From the NCBI RefSeq assembly GCF_035599575.1, contig NZ_CP141179.1:248001-312000 (forward strand): 64,000 nucleotides of DNA, read 5' to 3'. Positions 1-8,524 of this stretch are shown here, one piece after another. This stretch comes from Roseovarius sp. Pro17. GTDB lineage: Bacteria > Pseudomonadota > Alphaproteobacteria > Rhodobacterales > Rhodobacteraceae. Position 1 is the first letter of the stretch. Each line of letters starts with the position of its first letter. The position numbers and the translations under genes are program-made. The notes beneath the pieces were generated by a model. It worked only from the letters and a program-made list of their open reading frames with translations. It was not told the DNA's origin and did no database searches.

Positions 1-1161
1 TCCGGTAACCTCAGCGCCGCTGGCCGGATGCAGGCCACTGGTCAGCGACAGGCGCTTTTGGGGCTGCATCACGGTCGTGATGTCCAGATGGCCCAGCCCC
101 CGAACGGTGCGGGGTGATCCTTCGATGCCGCCCGGATCCGACAATTCGCGGCCCAGCATCTGATAGCCGCCACAGAGGCCCAACACCGGACCGCCACGTC
201 GGACATGCGCGGCCAGGTCGATATCCCACCCGTTGGCACGAAATTCAGCCAGATCGGCGATGGTGGATTTGCTGCCGGGGATTAGCATTAGATTCGCGTC
301 GCCGGGCAGGGGCCGGCCCGGTTCGATCATTTGCACGGTTACGCCCGGCTCGGCGCTGAGCGGGTCGAGATCGTCGAAATTGGCGATCCGGCCAAGGCGC
401 GGCACAGCCACCTTGAACGCGCCGCCCGGACGTTGAACGATATCCAGCGCATCCTCGGCGGGCAGGCGCCATGCATCCTTAAACCACGGTATCACTCCGA
501 GGGATGGCCAGCCGGTGCGCTGCTCGATCGCCGTGAGGCCGTCGTCAAAAAGGCGCGGGTCGCCGCGAAACTTGTTGATGGCAAAGGCTTTGATCCGCGC
601 GGCATCCTGCGGTGCCAGCACGGTCTGCGTGCCGACGATCTGCGCGATCACGCCACCCCGGTCGATATCGCCGACCAGCACGACCGGCACGCCCGCCGCC
701 TCGGCAAAGCCCATGTTGGCAATGTCACCTCGGCGCAGGTTAATCTCGGCCGGGCTGCCCGCGCCCTCGACCAGCACCAGATCGGCGGTAGCGCTAAGCC
801 GGTTGAAACTGTCCAGCACTGCGCGCATCAACTCAGCCTTGCGTTCGGGATAAGCGCGGGCCTGCCAACTGCCCATGACGCGTCCTTGAACGATGATCTG
901 CGCGCCTGTCTCACTTTCAGGTTTTAATAATACCGGGTTCATGTCCGTATGCGGCGCGCGTCCGGCGGCGCGGGCCTGTAGCGCCTGCGCGCGCCCGATC
1001 TCGCCCCCGTCGGCTGTTACGGCGGCGTTGTTTGACATGTTCTGGGGCTTGAACGGGGCCACGTTCAGCCCGCGTCGAATGCAGGCGCGCGCAAGGCCCG
1101 CGACCAGCATCGATTTGCCCACGTTCGAGCCTGCGCCCTGTATCATGATCGTGCGCGCCAT
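1..1161 (-). CDS. cobQ: Cobyric acid synthase (3' end outside window)
   Basis: Amidates four side chains of adenosylcobyrinic acid a,c-diamide with glutamine and ATP in the cytoplasm, late in cobalamin synthesis. The N-terminal third is a dethiobiotin-synthetase-like ATPase module: a P-loop variant GAGSNVGKS lies at residues 9-17, followed by PQNMSNNA. The C-terminal part is a class I glutamine amidotransferase-like domain with the nucleophile Cys in GLCGGYQML. The gene runs off the left edge after 387 codons, so roughly the last fifth is missing. ATG at 1161 gives the canonical N-terminus MARTIMIQG. It is not linked to other cobalamin genes inside the window. Confidence 0.93.
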   Translation of the reverse strand, partial: MARTIMIQGAGSNVGKSMLVAGLARACIRRGLNVAPFKPQNMSNNAAVTADGGEIGRAQALQARAAGRAPHTDMNPVLLKPESETGAQIIVQGRVMGSWQARAYPERKAELMRAVLDSFNRLSATADLVLVEGAGSPAEINLRRGDIANMGFAEAAGVPVVLVGDIDRGGVIAQIVGTQTVLAPQDAARIKAFAINKFRGDPRLFDDGLTAIEQRTGWPSLGVIPWFKDAWRLPAEDALDIVQRPGGAFKVAVPRLGRIANFDDLDPLSAEPGVTVQMIEPGRPLPGDANLMLIPGSKSTIADLAEFRANGWDIDLAAHVRRGGPVLGLCGGYQMLGRELSDPGGIEGSPRTVRGLGHLDITTVMQPQKRLSLTSGLHPASGAEVTG

Positions 1162-1225
1162 GTGCTGCCCCACTGCCTACCCACTCGCTATATAAAGCGT
1201 TTCGTGATGCCATGGGGTAGAAATG

Positions 1226-1249
1226 AAAAAGCCCCGCCGATGGCGAGGC
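1226..1249 (-). terminator. Rho-independent terminator after the DUF6280-type gene
   Basis: On the minus strand an 8-bp GC-rich stem (1242-1249 with 1231-1238, loop of three bases) is followed directly by five T residues. It lies 28 bases beyond the stop of the gene at 1277-1600. Confidence 0.85.
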
Positions 1250-1276
1250 TTCGACATGTTCAGTCTGTGACGTGGT

Positions 1277-1600
1277 TCAGGCGGCTTCGGCCTGTGCGGC
1301 GGCAGCGTGACGGCGCTCGCTCTCTTCGCGCGAAAGGGCGACGGAGGTCCGCACGCCTTTGGACACAAAATCCATCAGGCCCGACACGACACGCTCGTTC
1401 GGGTCGATCCCGGCACAGGACAGCACTTCGCGACCGTCGCGCGAACGCGCCCAACGGGCAATTTGATCAGGTCCGTTGCCATATTTCTTGTCGTCAGAAA
1501 TGGCGTCGTCCAGAGCAGCCAGTACAACGGCTGCGAAAAGTTTGCGTGCCCGGTTGCCCTGTTCGTTGTTGAAGGCGGCAGCATCAACGAAATCTTTCAT
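1277..1600 (-). CDS. Small conserved protein, DUF6280-type
   Basis: A 107-residue soluble protein of unknown function that I recognise as a short Rhodobacterales-specific family (DUF6280). It is rich in Ala, Arg and Glu, with no signal peptide or membrane segment. A conserved core reads DDAISDDKKYGNGP and GREVLSCAGIDPNERV, and the C-terminal tail is a charged helix. It stands alone, divergent from efp across about 220 bases that must hold both promoters, and has its own strong terminator. Strong family conservation with no known role suggests a housekeeping function; no biochemical role can be read from the sequence. Confidence 0.8.
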   Translation of the reverse strand: MKDFVDAAAFNNEQGNRARKLFAAVVLAALDDAISDDKKYGNGPDQIARWARSRDGREVLSCAGIDPNERVVSGLMDFVSKGVRTSVALSREESERRHAAAAQAEAA

Positions 1601-1817
1601 GATTCGTCCTCAATTTTATTGTTCTTGTGTTTTCGGCTTATCGCTGGTTATGGAGCATTCTATCTGATTCGGATAGAGCAGATATGCATACCTTCTATGC
1701 GTTTCTTGCATGGCTTTCGACCTTGCAACACGACATTTCGTTGGCTTGCCCCCCTGCGTATCACCATATATAGGGTGTGCCCAATTCCCTTCAACCTTTT
1801 GTCAGGATTCAGCCACA

Positions 1818-2381
1818 ATGCCCAAGATCAACGGAAACGAGATCCGCCCCGGTAACGTGCTGGAGCATAACGGTGGTTTATGGTCGGCCGTAAAGGTCGA
1901 TCACGTCAAGCCGGGCAAGGGCGGGGCCTTTGCTCAGGTCGAGATGCGCAACCTGCGAAACGGCTCCAAGCTGAACGAGCGGTTCCGCTCAGCCGACAAG
2001 GTAGAGCGGGTGCGGTTGGATCAAAAGGATCAGCAATTCCTCTACGAAGTCGATGGTATGCTGGTATTTATGGACAGCGAGACTTACGAGCAAATCGAAC
2101 TGCCCGCCGAGATTCTGGGCGAACGGCGCCCGTTCCTTCAGGACGGCATGACGATCCATATCGAGTATCATGAATCTGAGGCTCTGAACGCGACGCTGCC
2201 GCAAAAGGTTACCTGCATCGTGGTCGAAACCGAACCGGTGGTGAAAGGTCAGACAGCAGCCAACAGTTTCAAGCCTGCGGTGCTGGACAACGGCGTTAAA
2301 GTGATGGTGCCGCCCTTCGTCGGTCAGGACGAGGCGATTGTCGTCAACACCGAGACAATGGAATATTCCGAGCGCGCCTGA
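1818..2381 (+). CDS. efp: Translation elongation factor P
   Basis: EF-P binds the ribosome between P and E sites and rescues stalling at polyproline. The 187-residue protein has the usual three beta-barrel domains: KOW-like N-terminus (about 3-60), OB domain (about 67-125) and C-terminal OB domain with the family signature around [19 protein letters not shown]. The loop residue modified in many bacteria is a lysine at position 34 in KPGKGGAF. The ATG at 1818 gives the canonical MPKINGNEI start; an in-frame start further upstream would add a non-homologous tail. A strong terminator follows. Whether K34 is modified cannot be judged, because no epmA or epmB lies in the window. Confidence 0.97.
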   Translation: MPKINGNEIRPGNVLEHNGGLWSAVKVDHVKPGKGGAFAQVEMRNLRNGSKLNERFRSADKVERVRLDQKDQQFLYEVDGMLVFMDSETYEQIELPAEILGERRPFLQDGMTIHIEYHESEALNATLPQKVTCIVVETEPVVKGQTAANSFKPAVLDNGVKVMVPPFVGQDEAIVVNTETMEYSERA

Positions 2382-2398
2382 TTGGCCCCTCTGGATGA

Positions 2399-2428
2399 TT
2401 TGAGTATTTTTTGAACAATGAAAGCGCC
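2399..2428 (+). repeat. Dispersed intergenic repeat, copy 1
   Basis: TTTGAGTATTT followed by four variable bases and GAACAATGAAAGCGCC, between the efp stop and its terminator stem. Nearly the same sequence recurs at 41222-41250 and, degenerate and inverted, at 45361-45390. Confidence 0.7.
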
Positions 2429-2459
2429 GCGTAACCCCCAACGGGTTGCGCGGCGTTTT
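2424..2459 (+). terminator. Rho-independent terminator of efp
   Basis: Stem of about 13 bp, including CGCCGCG with CGCGGCG and one G-T pair, with a 5-base loop at 2438-2442 and four T residues after it. It lies just upstream, in window order, of the kpsC stop, so it may also help to end the convergent capsule transcript. Confidence 0.88.
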
Positions 2460-2465
2460 CGGATG

Positions 2466-4481
2466 TTATCGCCAGAGCGCGGCGCGCGAGGCAAAAAGGC
2501 CCTGTAGCTTTGACACTGCGCGATTTGCCGGGCCGGGATGCGGCACGGCGCCCGTAGCCAGACGTTCCAAAACGACCTCGACGGGGCAGGGTAAGCTGGT
2601 GACCGGGTCGAAATAGCGTGGATAGTCGATCAGCGTGGCGTGGACGAGACCGGCGAGCGTAGGTCTTGCGCGGCGCCGCGCGGGGATTGCACCCAGATCG
2701 GTGGTCAGGCCCCAGCCTGCGTAAAAGGGCGCGCCGGTCGTGGTGACGGGCAGTCCCCGCATGAGGGCCTCAAAACCCAGTAGCGATGTCATGGTCCAGA
2801 CCCCCTGCACATCGCGCATCAGCGCCACGGGATCGGCGCGGTTCAGAACCAGATCGGCAAACATTATTGCGGTCTCGGGCGCGATAGCGCCGCTGCGCAG
2901 GCCTGCCTCGACGTCTGGGTGGGGCTTATAGAGGATCACGGCATCGGGATTGGCCTCGCGCACAGTTTCGAGCAGGGCCAGATTGGTGCTTATGCGGCCC
3001 GCTCCGGTGCGGATTGAGGCGTCGTCCTCGACTTGGCCCGGCACGAGGATACGGGTGCCCCCGGGCAGGTCCGGGGCCGCGCCGCCGAGGTTGTACTTGG
3101 TCATGCCCATCGTCGTGATGCTGGCCATCAGGGCCTCGGCCCGCCGGGTCTGATCGGGACGCATATGGGCACGCCGGGCGATCCATTCCTCCAGATCGCT
3201 GGGGCGGGTAGGATCGTAGTAGATGCCGCGTGTATCCAGCACCAGACTGAGCGGCGGAACCAGTTCGGCCCCCAATCCGCGCGAGCGCAGGAACCCGTCC
3301 TCGGCTTGCACGGCCGTCGGGGGTGCCAGATCTGCCTTGCCGGCCCAGACCATGTGCCGCCGACGCGGATCGTCACCGCGAAAGATCACCGGAGCATGGC
3401 GGCCAAAGAAACGTTGCACCTGCCCGCGTTTCCACAGGCGCATTCCGTGCGCGGCCCAGCCGAGCCGATCCTCGCGCCATTCGCGCGCTTCGGCCTCTAG
3501 CGTGTCTATCGCCTGCTCTAGCTCGCAGAGCTCATCGCGAAAGGGATCGTACCATTTCGGATAGAGAACCGTCGCCGCCGCAAAGAGCTGCGCGCGACTG
3601 AGCGAACGGCCCCGGCGGGGCAGGCCCATTGGGTGGCGGTCATCGCTTAGGCCCCATCCGGCATAGAACGGGCGGCCAAAAACGCGCGGGCGGTGCCCGG
3701 CAAAGATCGCCTCGAAGCCCAGCTGGCTGGAGACGGTATAGACGGCAATCGCGCCCTCAAGCAGGGACCATGGGCTGACCGGATCGTCCAGCAGGGTCAC
3801 GCGCTCTGCCGTGTCCTTTGCGGTGAAATAACCGGTCCGATGACCCTGCGCTGTTTCGGGGTGAGCCTTGATCACGATGCGCGCGCCGGGATTTTCCTCC
3901 TGCGCATAGTAGAGCATTTCGCGGAAAGTATTGGCATCCGCGCCGCCCATTCGCACGGCGGCGTCGCCATGGGTCTGGTCGATGACCAGAACGTAACCCG
4001 GATCGGGGCAGGTCAGATCTGGATTATTTGCGTTGTATTTGCTGAGGTGGGCCTCTTGCAGCCGGGCGATGGCAGCGCGGGCGCGATCCATCAGCACAGT
4101 GTCGTCAAGAGGGTGCGTGGCCAGCAGCACCTCAAGGTCCGATGGCTTTGAGGCGTCGAAATGCGCGCCGCGCCCGTCGATCAGCAGGCCGAGGGGCGGG
4201 TTGCCCGCGCGGCCCGGCATGAGCGAGCGCAGCCAAGGATCCTCTAGCCGGATGAGGCCCGCGCCGGTGCGCGCCGCCATCGCCTCGCCCCGATGTGCGT
4301 AGGGGCTGTGGCCCCAGACAGCGACCAGATCATCGGCGCCGGGCCAGCCCAGCCGCATGTCGTACCCCGCCAGCGTCATGATGCGTCTCAGACGGGGCTG
4401 GCACAGAAAACCACTGTTGAAATAGAAAACCCGCCGGCGCCCTTCGGCACCGGCGGGATCGTTTTCGACGTTCGCGCGCAT
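2466..4481 (-). CDS. kpsC: KpsC-like capsule Kdo-linker glycosyltransferase (two modules)
   Basis: KpsC is a dual-module retaining beta-Kdo transferase that, with KpsS, builds the poly-Kdo linker between lysophosphatidylglycerol and group 2-type capsule. The 671-residue protein contains two copies of the capsule-synthesis domain. The first (about 15-320) carries RLEDPWLRS and GLLIDGRGAHFD; the second (about 350-650) carries QAEDGFLRSRGLG and VLDTRGIYYD. Each module has a later FYAGWGL motif. Its ATG overlaps the stop of the upstream export lipoprotein by one base (TAATG), which indicates coupled translation. The length matches the family. Confidence 0.92.
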   Translation of the reverse strand: MRANVENDPAGAEGRRRVFYFNSGFLCQPRLRRIMTLAGYDMRLGWPGADDLVAVWGHSPYAHRGEAMAARTGAGLIRLEDPWLRSLMPGRAGNPPLGLLIDGRGAHFDASKPSDLEVLLATHPLDDTVLMDRARAAIARLQEAHLSKYNANNPDLTCPDPGYVLVIDQTHGDAAVRMGGADANTFREMLYYAQEENPGARIVIKAHPETAQGHRTGYFTAKDTAERVTLLDDPVSPWSLLEGAIAVYTVSSQLGFEAIFAGHRPRVFGRPFYAGWGLSDDRHPMGLPRRGRSLSRAQLFAAATVLYPKWYDPFRDELCELEQAIDTLEAEAREWREDRLGWAAHGMRLWKRGQVQRFFGRHAPVIFRGDDPRRRHMVWAGKADLAPPTAVQAEDGFLRSRGLGAELVPPLSLVLDTRGIYYDPTRPSDLEEWIARRAHMRPDQTRRAEALMASITTMGMTKYNLGGAAPDLPGGTRILVPGQVEDDASIRTGAGRISTNLALLETVREANPDAVILYKPHPDVEAGLRSGAIAPETAIMFADLVLNRADPVALMRDVQGVWTMTSLLGFEALMRGLPVTTTGAPFYAGWGLTTDLGAIPARRRARPTLAGLVHATLIDYPRYFDPVTSLPCPVEVVLERLATGAVPHPGPANRAVSKLQGLFASRAALWR

Positions 4482-5629
4482 TAACTGCCGCCAAGCGCCG
4501 ACGATGCGGTATCAACGTTGCTGATTACGCCGAGCGAACCGGTAAGCGCGCCAATGACCTTGCTCCATTGGGCAAACGGTGCTTCGGTCACATAGAGTGT
4601 GTCCTGATCGCGGACCGAGAAATCGCGCGCCATGAACATGCCGTTGGGCTTGGTCAGGTCCAGTACGTAGACGAGGCGCTGATCGCCTATCAGATCGTTC
4701 CGGCCCAGCACTTGGTTGGCGATCTCGGCGGGTTCGTTACGCATGACGAAAACGCCGGTAGGATCCGCCGATGATGCCTGAAGGCCACCAACCGTCGCGA
4801 TCGCCTCGATCGCCGACAGGTTCTGCGTCTCAAACGTCACGCGCGATTGGGCGCCGGTTGCGCCCAGCGCGGTAAAGGCGCGTGTGTCCTGCTCGACAAG
4901 AATACGGTCACCACCGCGCAGGGCGATGTCGAATTCCGGGTATTTGTAGAGATCCTGAAACCAGACCTTGCTGCGCTCGCCCCCGCGCAGGACGGTGATT
5001 TGTGCGACTTCGGCGGGGATCACGATTCCGCCTGCCGCCGACAACATGGCCGATAGCGTGCGCGTCGGGCGCTCGATAGGATAGACGCCCTGCGCGCCGA
5101 CCGATCCGACCAGCGACACTGTGGCGCCATCCCCAGCGAGGCGGCGGACCTGCACTTGCGGGTCGGGGGTCTGCTCGTCCAGCTTGGAGGTGATGATGCG
5201 GCGGATCGCCTCGGGCGTGTTGCCCGCCGCGCGGATGCGGCCTGCATAGGGCACAAAGATAAATCCGCTGCCGTCGACCTGCACCTCTTCAAGGATGGTC
5301 TGGTTCGACGTCTCACCGGCCAACAGGCCATCGTCGACATTTTCCCAAATGGTCAGGCCCAACGTGTCGCCGGGGCGGATCGTGTCCGAACCAAGCTGAC
5401 CCGCATTGCGAAACGCGGCGCTGAAACCGAGGGCCGGTTGCACCGAAGTTGCGCGCGTCACCCGGTCGTTGACCTCCACGACAAAGGCGTCGCCCGAACG
5501 ATCGATCGAGCCAGCGTATATCTGACGTTTACTGGGGCCAACTTGAGGCATTATGCCACAAGATGTGATCATCAATGCGATGGCCACAAGTGCGATGGAC
5601 CGCGCCCATCGGCTTGTCTGGATGTTCAC
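4481..5629 (-). CDS. Outer-membrane capsular polysaccharide export lipoprotein (BexD/CtrA/VexA-like)
   Basis: Probable outer-membrane channel component for capsule secretion. The 382-residue protein starts with a lipoprotein signal peptide ending in a lipobox-like LMITSCG, so the mature N-terminus should be a lipidated Cys near residue 24. A polysaccharide-export domain follows (about 80-170, with GDTLGLTIWENVDDG), then SLBB-like repeats (for example GSVGAQGVYPIERPTRTLSAML and a second segment with AIEAIATVGGL). It sits between kpsS and kpsC and overlaps kpsC by one base. No kpsM, kpsT or kpsE homologue is visible, so the inner-membrane exporter must be encoded elsewhere. Confidence 0.88.
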   Translation of the reverse strand: MNIQTSRWARSIALVAIALMITSCGIMPQVGPSKRQIYAGSIDRSGDAFVVEVNDRVTRATSVQPALGFSAAFRNAGQLGSDTIRPGDTLGLTIWENVDDGLLAGETSNQTILEEVQVDGSGFIFVPYAGRIRAAGNTPEAIRRIITSKLDEQTPDPQVQVRRLAGDGATVSLVGSVGAQGVYPIERPTRTLSAMLSAAGGIVIPAEVAQITVLRGGERSKVWFQDLYKYPEFDIALRGGDRILVEQDTRAFTALGATGAQSRVTFETQNLSAIEAIATVGGLQASSADPTGVFVMRNEPAEIANQVLGRNDLIGDQRLVYVLDLTKPNGMFMARDFSVRDQDTLYVTEAPFAQWSKVIGALTGSLGVISNVDTASSALGGS

Positions 5630-5752
5630 TGCTCGGTCTCCTCGACCTGATTTTCTGCCTCGGTCTGGATTGTATCGCCGTCTGCGCGGCGTATATCAGT
5701 CGACAGGGTAGCTGAATTCGAAATGGAAATAAAGCGCTACAGTTTGTGCCGC

Positions 5753-7045
5753 TTACGTCACGAGGCGCAACTGTTGCCTCGGAGCCGCTGTGCCGCTGTG
5801 CAGTGCATCATAGGGGTCGTCGGCGCTTAGCATCATGTCGACGGCCTGACGCAAGAGTTGCCGTCGCCCGCGTCCCGAGTAAAAGCCGCCCGCGATCTGG
5901 CTGGTCTCAAGCAGGTAGCGGCGGTAATCGATATAGGCTTTGCGATCGGGACGTTCGGCCCCGGCGAAGAAATCAGCCAGCGGCTTGGTCGATACGAACT
6001 CGGGCTTGGCATAGACTGCCTCGCCGAAGGTTTTCAGCGGGATGCCGCGCCACAGCACCTGTTGCGCAGCTGTGGAATTGACGGTGACAGCGCTACTCGC
6101 CTCATTCAAGAGCTGTGCCAGCTTGCCCCCGCGGACGTAGTGCACCCGGTCCGCGACGCCGTGCGTCCGTGCAAGCTGACGGAGGTAGTGGCGGACCGGC
6201 ACGCGGCCATCCTCCAGCGGATGCGCCTTGACCACCAGATGATGATGCGTCGGCGCGCCATTTGCAAAGCCGGTGACGACGGTTTCGAGGAAATCGGCCA
6301 TCGTCGCAAAGGGCGAGTGCATCTGAAAACTGCTGTCATGCTCTAACTGGAGCAGCGCCAGATGGTAAGGAAATCCGCCATGCCGGATGCGCCACGTCGC
6401 CAGCCGTCGGTCCACTGCCTGTGCCGGCATCAGCAAAAGACGCTTGAGATACAGCCCGAACTCTTGGCGCACGGTGATCGCACGATGCGGTTTGAAATTG
6501 CGATAACGTTGGTTCAGCGCCAGCACAAAGAAATGATAGAGCGCCCCGTAAAAGATGTGGTGGCGCATGTCGCCCCAACTGGCCGGCGGCGGGGCACTGT
6601 CCGTATGTGATTGCTCAAGATTGGCGCGCATCTGCTCGACGCTCAGCTCCATCAGGCGCGAATGGCCGTTGCTGCCGCCCCGCTCATACGTGACCCAGTA
6701 GGGCCGCATGTACCCTTCTTCGAAGACGTGAATGCGCAGACCGCGTGCACGCGCCTGCCTCACCGCCTCGGCGTGGATCGGACGGGTGTCGCCGTATAGC
6801 ACGATGTCGGTCACACCCTTGTCGGTCAGCATCGCGTCCAGTGTGTCGGCCCAATCCTCGGGCGCGCCGTGATAGGCGATATAGCTGGACCGGTCGCGCC
6901 AGAACGCGCTGTCGCCCGCATTGAACCCAACGCGCCAAATGTCTGCACCGGCCCGGCCTAGCATATGCCCCAGCCGTGCAAAGAAAGGCCCGTGAGGCCC
7001 CTGCAGAAACAAGAAGACGTGGCGAGCGCCGGTTGTGGTGTTCAT
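5753..7045 (-). CDS. kpsS: KpsS-like capsule Kdo transferase
   Basis: KpsS adds the first beta-Kdo to lysophosphatidylglycerol, priming the capsule linker that KpsC extends. The 430-residue protein has the one-module capsule-synthesis fold: N-terminal FLFLQGPHGPFFARLG, then IVLYGDTRPIHAEA, FEEGYMRPYWVTYERGG, and a C-terminal TVNSTAAQQVLWRGIPLKTFG. I chose ATG 7045 because homology begins at once after it; the longer in-frame extension to 7216 would run into the ribE start on the other strand. A 123-base gap separates it from the export lipoprotein gene, so that pair may have its own promoter. Confidence 0.9.
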   Translation of the reverse strand: MNTTTGARHVFLFLQGPHGPFFARLGHMLGRAGADIWRVGFNAGDSAFWRDRSSYIAYHGAPEDWADTLDAMLTDKGVTDIVLYGDTRPIHAEAVRQARARGLRIHVFEEGYMRPYWVTYERGGSNGHSRLMELSVEQMRANLEQSHTDSAPPPASWGDMRHHIFYGALYHFFVLALNQRYRNFKPHRAITVRQEFGLYLKRLLLMPAQAVDRRLATWRIRHGGFPYHLALLQLEHDSSFQMHSPFATMADFLETVVTGFANGAPTHHHLVVKAHPLEDGRVPVRHYLRQLARTHGVADRVHYVRGGKLAQLLNEASSAVTVNSTAAQQVLWRGIPLKTFGEAVYAKPEFVSTKPLADFFAGAERPDRKAYIDYRRYLLETSQIAGGFYSGRGRRQLLRQAVDMMLSADDPYDALHSGTAAPRQQLRLVT

Positions 7046-7199
7046 GATCCCATCATACTCGCATAAAGTTACCAAGGGCTGACAATGTTTACAGCCTACG
7101 TCACCGAATAGGCGAAATTGATAGAAATGCCACGCACCGTCTTGCCTCACGCTGTATGCGTGGCTACCTCGGAGCAAGGCTTGGAAGGGACAACATCGC

Positions 7200-7787
7200 A
7201 TGTTTACCGGCATCATAACCGATCAGGGCAGTATCCGCGCGCTGGAGCAGCGCGGCGATTTGCGCGCGCGCATTGCCTGCGGATACGACACCAGCACCAT
7301 CGCGTTGGGCGCGTCGATTGCCTGCGACGGGGCCTGCCTGACGGTGATCGACACTGGTGATGACTGGTTCGACGTCGAAATCTCGGCCGAAACGGTGTCC
7401 AAGACCAACCTTTCGGACTGGGCCATCGGTCGCACCGTCAACCTTGAGCGTGCGCTGAAGGTCGGTGATGAGCTGGGCGGGCACATCGTCTCGGGGCATG
7501 TCGACGGGATCGCGCGGATCAGCGACATGCGCGACGAAGGCGACAGCACCCGCGTCACCTTGACGGCGCCAGAGGCGCTGGCCCGCTTCATCGCGCCCAA
7601 GGGATCGGTCGCGCTGAATGGCACGTCCCTGACCGTGAACGAAGTGGACGGCTGCGATTTTGGTATCAACTTTATTCCACATACCAAGGATGTGACGACT
7701 TGGGGGCGCGCTGCAGTCGGCGACGCGGTCAACCTCGAGATCGACACCCTTGCCCGTTACGTCGCGCGCCTGCGCGATTTTGGCTGA
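7200..7787 (+). CDS. ribE: Riboflavin synthase, alpha chain
   Basis: Dismutates two 6,7-dimethyl-8-ribityllumazine molecules to riboflavin and a pyrimidinedione, the last step of riboflavin synthesis in the cytoplasm. The 195-residue protein shows the two lumazine-binding repeats: the first opens with MFTGIITDQGSI and holds GACLTV and SAETVSKTNL; the second (from about 98) holds HIVSGHVDG, LNGTSLTVNEV and FGINFIPHT. A GGAAGGG ribosome site lies about 12 bases before the ATG. No ribD, ribBA or ribH adjoins it, and I saw no FMN riboswitch in the 154 bases upstream. Confidence 0.96.
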   Translation: MFTGIITDQGSIRALEQRGDLRARIACGYDTSTIALGASIACDGACLTVIDTGDDWFDVEISAETVSKTNLSDWAIGRTVNLERALKVGDELGGHIVSGHVDGIARISDMRDEGDSTRVTLTAPEALARFIAPKGSVALNGTSLTVNEVDGCDFGINFIPHTKDVTTWGRAAVGDAVNLEIDTLARYVARLRDFG

Positions 7788-7882
7788 GAGCGCGCCCTGC
7801 ACCTTTTTTGTTAAAAGAGTCCCCGTCGGAGACGCCGCAAATTAGCGTCTGGCGCGCTGGGCAGATCGTCTGGCGCAGGATT

Positions 7883-8524
7883 TCAATCGTTGTCGCTCAG
7901 ACCCGCGCCCGCGCCCGCAATTCGGCTTTCGTCGGTATCGGGCGCATAGGTCCGCGCGGCCAGTGCGGCGAGGCGCGCGGTTGGGCCCTCGGCCAGATCG
8001 TAGCGCAGCTGGCAACTTGGAAGGGGTAGATCATCTGCCGTTCCCTGCTTGATATCCACCTCTGCGACAGCGGTCAAAGGCGTGTCGACACGACCTCTGG
8101 TTTCACTGGAGAAAGCAAAGGCCCCCCCCTCCCAAATCATGCGCTCGGGCTGGCCGCCATCCTCGGCGGCGGCGCGCACGAAGGGCAGTAACAGCAGGGG
8201 ATAGGCGCAAGCCTCGATGTGGATATCACGGCTGGGCGCATCGTTTTGGGCCAGATCGCACAGCGCGGCGCCAGCCGATATCGGGCAGATCGTGCCGCCT
8301 TCGGCCTGCCATATGTTTGCGTCCACATTGGTGGGTCGCATCAGGGCATGGGGCGTGCTGTCATGCGCTTCCAAAAATTCAGCCAGCGCTTCGGGGCCGG
8401 GTAGGCCGATAGAGGCCAGCCAGCGCGCGGCCTTGCCTGCCTCTTCGGCCATACCCCAGCTAAAGCCCGCGCCGCGCGCGGCCTTGCGCGCCAGCCCCTC
8501 AATCTCGCTTAGCGCTTGGCTCAT
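7883..8524 (-). CDS. DUF3726 family protein
   Basis: A 213-residue cytoplasmic protein of the DUF3726 family, function unknown. Visible family features are an Ala-rich N-terminal helix with EIEGLARKAARGAGFSWG, a central VDANIW..GTICPISAGAALCD segment and FAFSSETRGRVD. There is no signal peptide. Its ATG overlaps the stop of the 563-residue gene by four bases (ATGA), so the two are translated together. It is the last gene of the BCCT/aldehyde dehydrogenase cluster, which links it by context to use of an unidentified small substrate. Confidence 0.8.
   Translation of the reverse strand: MSQALSEIEGLARKAARGAGFSWGMAEEAGKAARWLASIGLPGPEALAEFLEAHDSTPHALMRPTNVDANIWQAEGGTICPISAGAALCDLAQNDAPSRDIHIEACAYPLLLLPFVRAAAEDGGQPERMIWEGGAFAFSSETRGRVDTPLTAVAEVDIKQGTADDLPLPSCQLRYDLAEGPTARLAALAARTYAPDTDESRIAGAGAGLSDND

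Noticed and set aside
7046..7199. Possible FMN riboswitch before ribE
   Set aside because: The 154 bases lack the conserved AGGGGC-like and multi-stem elements of this riboswitch.
7046..7216. Longer N-terminus for the kpsS-like gene (ATG 7216)
   Set aside because: The added 57 residues do not resemble the family and would overlap the ribE start on the other strand.
7164..7802. 212-codon minus-strand frame over ribE
   Set aside because: Opposite strand of a clear riboflavin synthase with all family motifs.
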